64,000 nucleotides of DNA from Madurella fahalii (GCA_029876055.1 CM056874.1:3844001-3908000); one strand, 5' to 3'; positions 1-12,560 are shown, numbered from the stretch's first letter. Translations and numbers: made by a program. Notes: a model not told the origin generated them from the letters alone.

Positions 1-498
1 CAGATTACCCTATACTACCTCAGTCACCAACAAAGAGGTCGTAGAACCCAACGATTCGATGGCTGCTCTCTGGTCTGCCCTATATTGCGATGCGTCAGAG
101 GCGAAACGGACAGGGGGCTGCATGACGTGGGCCAATGGGAGCATTGCAGGCCTCTTTGCAGCTGCTAGCTGCAGCGGTACGCGAGATGGTCGGCCTCAAC
201 CGTCGAGCCGTGCGGTATCATTGTGAAGCGGGAGCCTCTGATCAGTCGGCACGGGAGAGTGTTTCTTAACCCTGTAAGTCATTGTAGCTGCCTTGCTTGA
301 GGTAATGCATAAAGCATCGTCCTCGCGTCCCCGAGATGATTCAAAGCCGTGACGTTTCTGATTGTCAGATCAGTCGACTCTCGTAAGGCTCCCTGAATCC
401 GGCTGGTCGGAGCCACCCGCCTCGCTCGAACAGGGTGGACATTTCTGTGCCTAAGTTCCTAATCCTATGTTACTGCGTCCCTAACGGAAGCCGCAAAT
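1..498. other. 5' flank of the RNA-dependent RNA polymerase gene
   Basis: No supportable gene is visible. This is the upstream region of the polymerase gene that starts at 499. I see no clear TATA box or repeat. A non-coding leader or a short upstream exon cannot be excluded. Confidence 0.5.
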
Positions 499-3400
499 AT
501 GGAATTCTTCCTGGGAGTACCCAAGCACCTGGACCTCGAAGCCCTGGAAGCCGAGTTAAAGCCAGTCATGGATGAGCTGTCCATATCGCGGTACTCTTGC
601 GACAAGCCACGGGGCAAGCCAAAAGGCTTTGTCCGATTCGTGCATGAGATGGACGGGCAGAGATTTTGGGACGCGTACGGCGAGGAGTCAATTCCAGAGG
701 AAGAAATCTCACCAACAGGATCTCAGAACCAACCATGTCAACGCACAATGAGGCCACGGCTCCAGATCCTGGGGAGCATGATATCTTGCAGACGCAGCCA
801 CCGAAAGGGGACAGTACTTAATCCCGTTGCCCCGGAGTTCGAGCCAACCTCTCGCTCCCGGAAACAGGACAAAAGCGGCACCGTTGTGATGACGCCTTAC
901 GAGTTGGATTGTGGCCACTGCGTATTTGTTGAAGGCCACTTCGCGTTTGTGGCAGAGTGGGAGCACAAGGGACACACAGTTGCGAAGTTCACCAAGTATA
1001 GTCTCACGATCGAAATCTGCAGCCTCCAAGTCCTTGTCCACATCGGCTATGCCGACATCAACGAACTCATTTGGTCGGCAACAGGGACGGTGACCATCGT
1101 CTTGACTATCCCGCCTACATTTCTCAAATATCGACCTGTCGAAACTTCTTCAACTGCGGGAATGCAGCGACTCGCGGCCATCAATGACGCGCATGGCAGA
1201 GTGTCCAGCTTCTGTACCGTTTACCAGTTGCGGGTTCCCGCCGCAGGGCCCTTGCGAAACGACATGGCGGTTCTCCGGGCAAAAGGGATTAACGTGGTCG
1301 AATACGATGCAGAGTATTACCGTGCCGCCCAGGAAGCGCCTCAACTTGTCCCGTATCCCGACGCAATCCAGAACCTGATGAAGGAGCTCGCCCGGCACGA
1401 GCACGTAGGGACCCTGCCATTTGGGATCTTGTTTCTTTCCCAAGCACTGGCATACAACGGCTACATGCACCCGGGCAAAGTATCGCTCCTGGTTCGAAAG
1501 TTGGCCGCTCTCTTTGCCGCAGAGCGCGAACAAGGGCGCAGGAAACAACCCATATCCACCGACGCCTTTAAAACGCTCTTTAGCTGCGACCACTTCCTTT
1601 CACCCTCCGATAGCGGAAGTCGGTGTGAAGTGGATAACATAATGGCAATGTTGGAAAGTCAAGAACAGCTCATTCGCTCTGGCGAAGATATCAGAGCCGG
1701 GTTGGCATGGGAGCGGCGGGACCAGGCAAGAGTCTTCTGCGCCACCATCACGCCGACCCGCATCCTCCTGGGAGGGCCAACAATGGAAGTCGGGAACCGC
1801 ATCTTGCGCAAATACCCCGGGCGCTACGATTACTTTGTTCGAGTGCATTTCTGCGACGAGAACGGTCAGGAGCTTTTCAAGAATGCAAGAGTCCTCCTCG
1901 ACGAGATCTACGACCGGTTCGGATCCCTCCTGCGGAGCGGGATCGATATGGGCGGCCGGAAATACGAGTTCCTTGGGTTTTCCCACTCATCGTTGCGCTC
2001 ACATTCCGCGTGGTTGGCCGCACCTTTTTCATACCGCTCCCGGAAGTACCGATCCGAGTCGATTTTCAAGGAGCTAGGAAGCTTTGTGGACGTCGAACGG
2101 ACGGCCGCACTTGTGGCAGCACGCGTTGGCCAAGCCTTCTCCGAAACGCCACATGTCTTTCCTCTCGGAAATATCGAACCTGAAATAATCGACGACGTGA
2201 AACCCGGCAAGTACTGTTTTAGCGATGGTGTCGCCGGAATTTCCCGCATGGCCCTGGAGAAGGTCCACCAGTCCATACGTCGACTCCGGGGTTATCCAAC
2301 TTGCCTTCAGATCCGCTGGGCTGGAGCGAAGGGCGTGCTATCGCTTGACCCGAACCTCAAAGGCGAGAGAATTTGCATTCGCAGAAATTCAATGAGAAAG
2401 TTCGAGGGTTACGACAGAGCTAACCTTGAGATCTGCGGCGGACCACCGAAACCCATTCCCATGGTGTTGAACCGTCCTCTTATCAAGATCCTGGAGGACC
2501 GAGGCGCACCGCACGGCTGGTTTTTAGGATTGCAGAGGAGACAGCTAGCGGAGCTACAGACGGTAGTGGCTGATGTTGGCACTACTGCCGACTTCCTCAA
2601 GCGGCGCTCCATAGGCGAGGCAGTTCGTCTGGGAGAGCTCATTACCTATGCGTACACCAAAGGGATCGACTACCGGCACAACGACTTCCTCAGGAGTGCC
2701 ATGGAACTGATACTTCTTCGGGACCTGCGTGCTGTCAAGCACAAGGCAAGGATACCAATCCGGAAAGGGATAACCCTGATTGGAGTCATGGACGTAACGG
2801 GAGAGCTCGAAGAAGGACAAGTCTACGTCACCTATGATTGGGAGGAAGGCCAGCGCGGAATTGGCCCGCCGCCAGGTGAGGGCCCGGTCATCGTAACGCG
2901 GTCTCCCGCCATGCACCCGGGGGACTTTCAGATGGTAGAAAATAAGCGCCCACGAGAGAACAGCGGTTTGCCCACGCAGCGGAACTGCATCGTATTCAGT
3001 GGAAAGGGCGCTCGCGACTTGCCTAGCCAGTTGGCCGGGGGCGATCTCGACGGAGATTTATATCACATCATCTGGGACCCGGATATTGTTGTCCATGCGC
3101 CAATCGTCCCGTACGGCGCCGCCAAATACGCAAAGGCCGAGCTAAAGCAGCTACCGAGGCCTGTGGAACTGGGTGACATGTCAGACTGGTTCGTCGACTT
3201 CATGCGGTATGACAATCTGCGCCAAATTGCTACAACACACATGATCTTGGCCGACCAACACGGAACAATGCATCCCTACTGTCTGGACCTAGCGGAATTG
3301 CACTCAGATGCAGTCGATTTCTCGAAATCTGGGAAGCCAGTCGACCCATCTCGGCTCCCCAATGTCCCGAAGCTGCGGCCAGATTTGTGAGAGCTCACAA

Positions 3401-4306
3401 CTCACTTTGATCTTCTTCATCCATATTCGTAGTACACCATCATTTGTTCTTCTACATATCAACTATTTCACTATATCTGTCTCCTTACAACTTGTTTAGC
3501 TGACTGGGTACTCCAGCATGGACATATTCGGTCACCAACATAGCGGCGGTCCCGCGGGTGACACCACGGATGATGCCGAGGAACTCGGCCTGCGCCCCCG
3601 TTATGTATACCAGAAATCGGAAAACATTCTTGGCCGACTGTATAGGGAGGTTAACGAGGAGAAGATCTGGAGAGGCAGCGGCAGCAAAGCTCAGTGGCCT
3701 CGTCCATCGTCGGAAGGCAATTATGCCTTTTGGGACCAGCTATGTGCTTGCTTAATGGCGCGCGTGCAGCGGATAGGGTCGGTTGCGTGGTGGTATCAAT
3801 TGGAACCTGCGGAGCGGCTGTACCAAGCGTCAGTAGTACTCCAAATTCCGCTTCGCATTTTCCGTCGTGACGGAGCGTCTCGCGGCTGACCTGGTTCAAT
3901 GGGCAGATATCGCAAAGCCGTTCAAGAGGTGGCCATTAGCCGCTCTGAGCATCCTGTGCGGCCGCTCAGCGAACGGGAGATATTTGTTGGCGTCATCCTC
4001 AACGAGGCAGGCGCGCAAACTAACCGCCAGCGTGATCGGTCGATGAGGCTCAGGGACGAATACGACGAGATCGCGAGGTGGATTGCAACGGAAATGCGAC
4101 CAGAGTGTCACATCACTGGGTACGCCTCCGAGTTGGATAACTTGGAGTTGTGCCTGGCCTGCTTATATCTAAACCGCGACGCCATGTTCCCGGACCAGGT
4201 CACTGGGCGCCCCCGGGAGATTGGCATTGAGAGCTTCCGGATTGTCGCAGCTTCAGCGTTGATGTCGGAATTGGATTATTTGGAGGGCAGACGAAGGTCG
4301 GATTGA
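499..4306 (+). CDS. Cellular RNA-dependent RNA polymerase (RNA silencing)
   Basis: The product copies single-stranded RNA into double-stranded RNA for Dicer in quelling or meiotic-silencing type pathways. I infer three exons, 499-3386, 3517-3828 and 3907-4306, joined by introns 3387-3516 (GTGAGA...CAG) and 3829-3906 (GTCAGT...CAG). Together they give about 1,199 residues, a normal size for the family. The catalytic DLDGD motif lies at residues 849-853, preceded by LAGG. Splicing the first intron restores the family motif RPDFM, which the unspliced frame would truncate. The last exon carries the typical LSEREIFVG element. The N-terminus (residues 1-60) looks like a degenerate RRM, with KPRGKPKGFVRF. 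The second intron removes an in-frame TGA at 3887. I cannot tell which paralogue class (QDE-1, SAD-1 or RRP-3 type) it is. An additional N-terminal exon or intron around residues 75-130 is possible. Confidence 0.9.
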
Positions 4307-5499
4307 TATTGTTATCTAAGAAGTCAGCGACGCTGCATTCGGACTCGAGAAGTAGGCTTGAGGTCATATTTAGCAAAGGATTTGATATTAAGGAGAGCTC
4401 AGATGAGTCCGATGATACCATTGGAAGAGCAGCCTCCCACGTCAACGTAAATAAAAGCGATGAGAGAGTTCTCTGCCACATTACCACCTCCTGGAGTGAG
4501 GCAGTACTAACAGCTCGCTGAACTTTTACCAGGACTCCGTGCTAAGTCCTGCAACTCCTATTGGCTGTTTTTCTCACGGTAGTCTCTCCCTCAAATTAAA
4601 GCTGCCCTGATACGACACTCTGATGTGGTTGGCGATCAACAACTCGGAGATCCAGTCGCGGTTGTTTTTGCCCGAGCACTTTGACTATGATGGGAGGTCT
4701 CCGATGAAAACTTGCAACAGTCGTCCGACAGCTCCGGCTAATGGAGGTCTTCATCGCCTGGTGTTGGTTACGGCTGTTGTGTCCTAGTAATTTCCTTAGG
4801 TAACAGGATGTGGTGAGCTCGTCGCGGAACTGGAAGGGCCGCACTGGATGGGGTTTTGTGGTCTGTACTCGCATCGGTACGTATATATCCTAGCGGGATT
4901 GAGAACGTATGAGGAAGAAATGCTACGCCTTGGTAGACCTCGTTGATAATAAATGGATGACTTGACGAAGAAGAGTAAAAGGTGAGATCGAGAGGGGAGG
5001 GAGGAGGATCTGGGGAGGATCTGGGGAGAATCTATGGGCCAGCGCTCTGTGGGTGCATTAATACATTGTCATATTTGGTGCCGATTTAGTGTCTTTTGCG
5101 CATAATCGTGGCAGTCGTAGCGGTTGGGCTTGTAGGTACCTACCTTAGCTTACCTTACCATGAGTCGGGAACGTTCACCGAGGTCAATGCTAAGTTGATG
5201 GGAGATGGTGGTACAAAGAATGTACCCAGAGGGGAGGGGGGAAAAAAAAGACAAAAAAAAAAAAGAAAGAAAGAAAACAAAAGAAAGAAAAGGTGGAAAA
5301 ACCGCTGTGACACTTGGGCCGTTTCCTCTCCCTTCCATGCTCTGCCATGTGTCCTTCAGCCAGCCTGTCTAATACATTCACATTAAGATTCTGGCTGAGG
5401 ATTCTGTCTTTCACCGTAACCATTTTATGCATCGCGCTATCTCGTATCTCTTCGGCCACCCAATTCCGGATATATGGTCGGGCCAATCCCGGAAGAGGA
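4307..5499. other. Convergent intergenic region with A/G-rich tract
   Basis: This holds the 3' ends of two convergent genes. It contains an 11-nt direct duplication at about 5004-5025, one copy of the palindrome TAGGTACCTA at 5133-5142, and an A-rich, AG-interspersed low-complexity tract at about 5238-5292. Short ORFs here lack recognisable protein features. Confidence 0.5.
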
Positions 5500-6621
5500 T
5501 CATGGCACAGGTTCAAAGCCCTGTTCCATCAAGGCCACGGAAACGGCCGCCTTGACGTCCGGGAAGATATCGTCTGGTAGGTACACTCGCTCCCCTTCTC
5601 TACCGTCTGCGATCGAGCCTCCTACAAGAAACGTCTTCCAGTTCGGGCCGCCCACCGTTTGGTGTTGGTGCCTCTCGACATTCTTCGAGTCCTGGAGGAG
5701 GTTACTGGTCATTAGATAGATCGTCTTGATCTGATCAGACTTGCAAGCTAATCTCTCGGATGTGTCATCTTGTTGGTTCAGGTGTTCGACTAATGCCTCG
5801 ATCTGTCTGCAGACTGATTCTCCGTAGTTATCGATGGAAGGCACTTGATTCACCTCGGACCACCGCAGTCCTCCTGGGTTACCTTGGGACATGGTCTCGG
5901 CGCGGCTGTCAAGCATGTGAATAACCGTGTGGCTGCTCACACTGGGCCATGCGAACCTCGTGGCTCGACTAAAATCCTCATCGCAGACAAACAAGTAGAT
6001 CTTAGGGTCAGACTGAAGGATTGGGTCAATGACATCGAGAACCTCGTCCCAGTTACGGCAGTCGGACCACACCAGGACGGCTCTGATGTCAACGTAAGTA
6101 CGCCTGTCGAGGTAGTTATCAGGCGTCCAGACCCTTGCCCTCTTGAACCCGCACTTCGCTGCCAGGTCGCGGATGTCGTCCTCCCCCTGACCGGAGACGA
6201 CAATTACATGTTTCTTGCCTAGTCTCAACTCCTTCACCAAATACGCAAAGGGCCTGCTGCGGACGAGAATCTGGTGTGGCCCAATATCCATCGAAGCGTC
6301 CCTGAGCCTCTGAAGCAACACATCCCTCTGAATCCCGTCCGCGAACCCGTCCAGGTTTGTCACAAAGACAAAGGGTATTGGCTTTTCTTGCCTGAGCAAC
6401 CAGCTGATGGTCTCGGCCGCTCCGGGCAAAAGTCGTCCTTTGTGCATGATAACATCTTCAATGGCGAAGACAAGCGCGAAGCTCTCCAAATTGGTCCACG
6501 AGCGCCACGCCCTAGACTCTGGGTTTAGATGGGCGAATCCTCGGGGCAACTGATTACCATTGTCTAGAGTGTCAGAAGGTTGGTAGGCTCGCTGGGCTTC
6601 ACGGCTCGTAGGACTGCTCAT
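5500..6621 (-). CDS. CECR5/HAD-IIA-like protein lacking catalytic residues
   Basis: The protein (373 residues from the chosen start) follows the layout of the CECR5-type HAD subfamily IIA. An N-terminal Rossmann strand leads into LPGAAETISWL, then FVTN, a middle segment with AVLVWSDCRNWDEVLDVI, and a C-terminal helix ending DVKAAVSVAL. The usual nucleophile motif DxDGV reads AIEDV here (Ala53, Glu55), and the C-terminal GDNxxSD metal-binding motif reads SNLLQD. Both catalytic acid sites are therefore lost although the scaffold is preserved, so I infer a pseudo-enzyme or strongly diverged member. The frame is open 73 codons further upstream (to 6840), but the Met at 6621 is preferred because the conserved region follows it and the upstream part looks non-coding. 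There is no intron. It is convergent with the RNA polymerase gene. Confidence 0.75.
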   Translation of the reverse strand: MSSPTSREAQRAYQPSDTLDNGNQLPRGFAHLNPESRAWRSWTNLESFALVFAIEDVIMHKGRLLPGAAETISWLLRQEKPIPFVFVTNLDGFADGIQRDVLLQRLRDASMDIGPHQILVRSRPFAYLVKELRLGKKHVIVVSGQGEDDIRDLAAKCGFKRARVWTPDNYLDRRTYVDIRAVLVWSDCRNWDEVLDVIDPILQSDPKIYLFVCDEDFSRATRFAWPSVSSHTVIHMLDSRAETMSQGNPGGLRWSEVNQVPSIDNYGESVCRQIEALVEHLNQQDDTSERLACKSDQIKTIYLMTSNLLQDSKNVERHQHQTVGGPNWKTFLVGGSIADGREGERVYLPDDIFPDVKAAVSVALMEQGFEPVP

Positions 6622-9138
6622 GGCTTGTGGTCGTTCTGTTAGGATAGCGAACACAGGGCTGGGAACCATCGGAGCTTGTAATGTGCCAAATGTCCTGCCA
6701 CATTGTATATTTATCGTCGTATTATAAGCGGTTACAGCCCGATTGTTACCAGCCCGCCACAACACAAAGGCGTGGTAAGACGAACTTTGCACTGGCAGAG
6801 AACAAAGGGCGTGGCACTGTATGTTCCTCTGCACACCCACAAAGGTCCTTATAGTAATACGTTCTTCTCGTTTCTGCTATATTGCTGGTTCGGGCTGTCC
6901 TGAGATCTTCGTCATCGCCGCGGCGTATGCATAATGGGACATATGGATATGTGCAATCATTTTTACTTTGCTTTCAGCGAGCGTTTGCCAGTAAACCATG
7001 TTCGTATCCGGGTCTACGCACAAGTTCATACGAATCTGCATCTCGCGCAACATTCTACCTCTCGCATTTGTTTGGTACAACGGTTCCCGTCACAAACTTG
7101 GCGTTGAAATCTTCGTTTCTTGGTGAGACATACCATCCCGACCCTGTTCCCCTGCCGTTGCCGAAAGCTCTGATAATCATCTCATTCCGAATCGTGGAGG
7201 ACTGCGTGACTCTCCTGGGCGACACCAGGCGTGCTTCCCGGTTCTACGGTGCAAGCTATGGTACAAGTTACGGCATCAAGAACCTAAGTGTTGTTGCTAT
7301 ACCATCAATGCAGCATGTGATTACTTGTCAGGGCGGCAAGGAAAGAGGAGATGGAGCTTGGAGGGATAAGTCTACATGAGCGCACCCGTGGCCCACACAT
7401 CTATTGCCACTGGTCAACGCTCCGCAAAAGAACTCCTAACTTGGTTGATATTGTACACCCGACCCAACCGCTGCCTCGGCAGAGATGGTCACAGTCGGGA
7501 TTTAATAACGACAGCGACGAACCTGTCGTCGAAAAGGTATTGACGTCTTAGGTCGTTTCGGGAACCGGAATCATCAGGGCGGCTAGATATAGATGTACCA
7601 AAAATGGCAGGAAGCTCGAGACTGAAGTTAACAATCGTAGAGTACTAGCTGAGTGGATACGTAGTCTGAAGGTAATCAATTGAGGACCACCAGATAAACC
7701 CTCGACTACTATTCCTTATGCTCTGTGGCCAGCGCCACATGTGTATCGCCTCATTATTTACATGCGTACATTACTATTTCAATACCGCACAGAGGTCATA
7801 CGTATCAGTGAAATTGAATCTCGGATTGAATCTCGGATTGGTTAAACTCTGGAACGAGGCCGTGAAACCTAGCCCACCTGGTCCGCTAAACTGGTCCATT
7901 ATCCTCATGCGAGGGCTGATCGACAGCTACTCAAAAACGAGAATTCGAGTTGAGTGGGGACAGGGGGAAAAGAGAAGTTTCTACATGATATCGCCTAGGG
8001 ACCGTTGACATTTACCGCCAGCGCTGACAATACTACAGGTGCCTTACTCTACCTTAAATAAGACAACTGTGGCGCGCAACTAATTACTAGATATCAACAT
8101 AACAATGAACTTTTTATCTATGCGCTAGGCCATGGCGCTGCCCAGCTAGATGCCATTATTATTAATACGTAGTATTCTCACTGCTAGTTAACAGGGTCAC
8201 AAGGTAATAATAGACATCCCTCTGCCTTATGTTAGGTAATTAGTCTTAGCTGGCGTTTTGAAACCAGTACTACTACCGCTCCTTCCACCTCGGATGAAAC
8301 TCCTTGGCATCGCCAGTCCCCATGTGATGCAGTTCGGGAATCGGCGTTTCTAAGGTTCAGTCCGATCCGGCTGACCGACAAGTCCCCCGGACCGAATCCA
8401 GAGTCCGATCTACCCAATAGCCTCTTCGTTCAGCCGGTACTGGATGAGTCCAAGTCTCCACCTACTCGTCCGGTTTGGGTCCGACGTTCCTACTGAAGGC
8501 ATATCACGCAACTAGCGTCTCAGCGTTTTCCGAGAAAACTGGTTCACTTAATACAGCTATGCAGTTACAGGCTAACCCTTGTTTGTTGATTGTTTGTTAG
8601 TATATGCCTTTCGACAGGGGCCCGGTTTAAAAACTCGGAAGACCTTTAGGTTGAGAGTAGTCAAGGTAGACACACCAACGAAATAATCCAGCATCAAGGA
8701 GAGATCTTCTAGAACAAGTTTGAAGTATTCGTTGTCTCCATGGGAATTTGGTTGTTTTGAGGCTAACACGGATAGCATCGTGCTTACCCTGGTTCCCGAG
8801 TCAGCCGCTAACGAGCAAACCAGGGGTGAACTGTGTCGGTGCTGACTCTGGTTGACGGAGGTGGCATCCGCTGAAGAACAACGATGGAATGTGATTACCG
8901 AGTTCGCTCGGGATTACGAACACCGCGCTAAGGACAAGGCCCTTGCTAGGACATGACAACCTTCAAGCCCGCAAATATCAATGCCTAGTATAAGTATTAC
9001 GACGATGGCGGCGCCTACTTCCAAGATTCTTCCCGCTATTTCCACCAGCCCTCATCTCATCACAATAACAAGAATCCAAGCAATATCCCACTCACCAGAG
9101 TCCGATCCACAACATACCTCTCCCCCAAGGCCAGCACC
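6622..9138. other. Gene-poor stretch, AT-rich in its centre
   Basis: No supported gene in 2.5 kb. From about 7550 to 8300 the sequence is AT-rich with stops in all frames, as in RIP-decayed repeats, but I cannot name the parent element. A 12-nt direct duplication (attgaatctcgg) sits at 7813-7836. The last 150 bases are the CA/CT-rich leader of the small secreted protein gene. Confidence 0.45.
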
Positions 9139-9532
9139 ATGCGTTTCATCACCGCCCTCGTCCTCACCTTCGCGACCACCGCCGTGACGGCCGCTCCCCA
9201 GGCCGCTGGCGCCGGCACCCTTGCCTCGCGTCAGCAATGCACCGTCGACTGCGCCTGCTTGAACGAGGTCAAAAACAGGGACTGGGCTGCCACCCAGCGC
9301 TGCTGCGAATCTGATGGCGGTAGCCCGGAAGAGCCTGTATGTTCTCCCGCCGATTCTGCAATTTCCCCCTCTGGCTGCTCTTCTGTCCTATAGACTACAA
9401 TTGCTAACCACCGTCTACTATCGCCCCCAGTACTGCCGCCGCATCCCCGTCGACACGGCCGAGGCCGGGTTTGGCGGCTGCTGCGGCGGGAGCGGATGGT
9501 TCGAGTGCCGTACTGTAATTTGCCCTGAGTAG
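9139..9532 (+). CDS. Small secreted cysteine-rich protein
   Basis: Two exons, 9139-9336 and 9431-9532, are joined by a 94-nt intron (GTATGT...CCCCAG) to give 99 residues. Residues 1-18 form a classic signal peptide ending VTAAPQ. The mature chain has ten cysteines, including two CC pairs (RCCE and GGCCGG). This number and spacing are typical of disulfide-stabilised secreted fungal proteins or candidate effectors. Unspliced, the frame ends early at 9393. The start is in good context (CAGCACC before ATG) after a pyrimidine- and CA-rich leader. No named family is recognised. It stands alone, with more than 1.7 kb of non-coding sequence on each side. Confidence 0.8.
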
Positions 9533-11318
9533 AACCGGACGGTAGAAGCTGGATTCAGTCCGGATAGAGACTGTAGCTTTACATCGAGGGGAAGGGCGAT
9601 GGGGAGGGCAATTTGAAGCAGGAGAGAGTTTGCTTGGTAATCATTCGGTGTACTACTGCATTCCTTGCCAATCTCTCTCTAGGGAAATACAACGTCGTTC
9701 ACTCCCTCTAGTCTCTGGCAGTGGACAGTTGATGTGACCGTCGGTGGTGGGCCCCAAGGCTATCTCTGAAGGCTCGCGGCCTTGGAGGTGCCACGCAAAT
9801 ATATGTCCGATGTTGGTTTGGATACCGTTTGCACATCACACGATACTTTATTCGGTCGCCCCGTAGATTTCTGACTGGTGACAGTAGACCTCGAGAAGCA
9901 ACATGCTTATTTCGTCCAAAGGACCTTTATAAGATAATTACATGGTAATGTACCTTTAAAGTAGCTTGGTACCAAATATGCATGACGGGATAATATATGC
10001 GCCAGGGCTTCGTTGCCACAGGGTCTTATCATAAGTGCTATATCGTCATACATCGGGAAGAGGCAATAAACGACTCACAAGAGGGGTATTCCGAGCGATC
10101 TCGGATTTTCCTCTGCGGTCGGAGCTGAGCTCAGCCAACCGCGAAGTCAGATGTTGGCTTACAACGAGTAGTAATCCCATCATGTGCCACTCGACGGGAC
10201 CCAATTGCAACCTGATGCCCCTGGCAGCCTGGTTTATGCCAAACCGGATTCGTTCGACTCGGTCGGCTGGGTCAAGTAGAAAGTGGGGTGATGTGACAAA
10301 CAACTGATGGTGTTGGCGCTAGTGAGTTCGAACCAGCCAGTTTCTTAGCCAGTATGAGAGCACATACATCAGGAAGCAGAGCTTATTCCAGGCTATCAGT
10401 GTTCCGTGGATTTATCTCAAACATAGTTCGCCGAATCCGGAGACTACCATGATCTCACGGAAATATTACGACTGCCGCCTAGGGGTGAGGCCCACTAGGC
10501 TTAGTGCCCGTATCTATATCAAGCGAGCTTTGCGAAAGTTGCGCGGAACCGGTACTGTTGGCGCGGCTTCTAGTAACCTGATGGCGTATATTTGTAGTTT
10601 AGTTCTTGTAGCCTTTACGCAGACTGAGTCCCGTCGGCTCGGGTGGCTCTACTCGTCGTAGCTCCGAAATCGAACATGATACTATCCTCGTAGGGATCTT
10701 ACGGGTGGCGTGGCCCTCGTTGGACGCATGGATTTTGAGCGTGACATTGCGACGACTTCGGAGATTGCGGCAGAACCACGCGGTGAAGGCAGTACCATAA
10801 GTAGTAAGCTAATTTTGCAACAACTCGATAGGTGCTTTCGAGAATCTCGCCAATGTTCTAAACGGGTACCATGACAACGTCTCCTCCTCCAGCCTCACGG
10901 AGACCTCTTTGTGGCCTGCCCCTGTATCAAGATTAGATGGGGAGCATAGGTGCTGCCAGATGAATGAAGGCAACGAGTGCGTGCTGTTCATAACATGGAA
11001 AGTAAACAAGGTAGCAGGCGAGGGTTTTGTTAACGTTGGTGAAGTGTTGGCGAACGAATGGCTTAATGCTCAATTGTGACGTTTATATGCGGGGCTCGGC
11101 GGTTGACGATAAATGTGTCGCATCCTAATTCCCAAGGCGGCATCCGCGGCGTGAATCTCTCCCATCTGGGTACATGTGCGTGGCCCCTCAACGAAAGTTG
11201 AAGACGCACAAACCGCCATACTTCTGGCTAGTAGGAAACCGGCCAAATCTTAGCTAAGGATTCGAGCATCTAAATCAGCCATTGGGCGATAACCTTCCTT
11301 GTTGTGATTGTCAACGTC
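9533..11318. other. Intergenic region without recognisable features
   Basis: I see no supportable gene. ORFs of about 85-90 codons at 10035-10307 exist on both strands and look like chance reading frames. The region between 9800 and 10030 is AT-rich. Confidence 0.45.
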
Positions 11319-12560
11319 TCAGAAAGTGGTCTGCAACTTTGGATAGTCTCCCGCATGCACCTGCAGATCTGCAAAGATCCGGCCTGAGTCATCTTTGCTC
11401 AGATCTTTCATGCGTTTTGTGTCTTCTTCCTCCAACTTCTCCATCTCTTCTGCGGGTTCTGCCTTCCCCTCTTCCTGGTCCTCCTTCTGCTGTGCGAGCG
11501 CCTTCTCGAGTCCGGAAGATTCGCCGACAAGAAGGAACTGGGTGTTGACATAGTCGAGATGCTTTGGCTGCGTCGGAACCCAACGGAGGGATCGGAATTC
11601 ATCAAGGAGCCTGAGATAATGTTAGAACCATGCTACGTATGAGAAGCAAGTAATCAACACTCACTCCTTTGGGTACTCGGGCGGTTTTGGTAGCCGCGCG
11701 TTCGCCGGGCCGGGGTACTGCGGGTTCTTGGTGCTGATGATGAAGCTGCCCTTCTCCTTCAGCCCCATTTCCCGCTGCACCTCTCCTGGTGTCTCGGGCA
11801 GCGTCAAGATATATGCTAGATGACTCTCGCGCCCGGTGCTGGTAATGGCGTAGACACCCTCACCCACTGGAGTTGCTGCCGGAGTGTGCCTCGTGCCGGC
11901 CGTCTTAGTCTCGTAATCGGACGAGCTCAGGAACTCTTCCTTGAGCTGCTGGAAGGACGCCCCCGACTTCTCTACGAAAGCGGTCCACCGCTCTCGGCCA
12001 CTTTGCGGCAACACTTTCTTGGGGATAACGCACACCCGAGTGTTGCCAGCATCGCCGATTGGGCCGCTCCCGAGCTTGGCATCTTTCTCAATAGGGCGCA
12101 ATATGATGTGGCTTCTTGCAATCTCATTCACATCGGATGGCTCATCAACGCCTACACGACCGCGAAAGAAGAAGTATATGATACCCTTCTCGAGGATGCT
12201 GGACGGTACTTGCTCGGATTCGTCACGGCCCTCTGGCTCGACCGCTGAGGCGCCATCCTTTGTGCCTCTTGTCTTTTGCTTACCGGTCTTGGTTCCGTTT
12301 TGCGCCTTCCTTTTGGTGACGCCGCTGTAGCCGGGGTTAGAGCGCTGTATGGCGTTGAACATGGCAGAGAACGCTTACTGGCCAATGGTCTCGTCAATGG
12401 TCGTTTGCTCCTTTTCCTCTTGCTTCTTGCTTCGCTTTGGGCCGGGCGAGCCGGCGCTTTCCCCAGTCTTGTGCTTCGACCCCGGGTGTGCCTGTGCGGC
12501 CGGAGGCGCACCGCCGGATTTCCCTTCTTTCCTGGCTGCGGATCTCGTCGTGGCGGTCAT
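11319..12560 (-). CDS. Conserved fungal protein, 'BTB domain transcription factor' type
   Basis: Three exons on the minus strand, 12560-12379, 12324-11665 and 11610-11319, are joined by two 54-nt introns (GTAAGC...CTACAG and GTGAGT...CTCAG) to give 377 residues. The N-terminus is basic and low in complexity (MTATTRSAARKEGK). The core contains LEKGIIYFFFRGRVG, VCVIPKKVLPQSG, AGTRHTPAATPVGEGVYAI and LRWVPTQPKHLDYVN. The chain ends with an acidic helix and LQVHAGDYPKLQTTF. I recognise this as a conserved ascomycete family whose members are often labelled BTB domain transcription factor. I see no obvious BTB fold or DNA-binding motif, so that label should be treated with caution. The charged N-terminus suggests a nuclear protein. 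Both exon joins are phase-consistent and restore family sequence. Confidence 0.8.

Noticed and set aside
6882..7379. 165-codon plus-strand frame
   Set aside because: It begins at a non-ATG codon, has Ser/Tyr-rich random-looking composition and no recognisable domain.
7813..7836. 12-nt direct duplication as a possible CRISPR or satellite start
   Set aside because: Only two adjacent units, so it is a simple tandem duplication. CRISPR arrays are not expected in a fungal genome.
11820..12330. Plus-strand frames of 129-142 codons
   Set aside because: Antisense shadows of the second exon of the minus-strand conserved gene.
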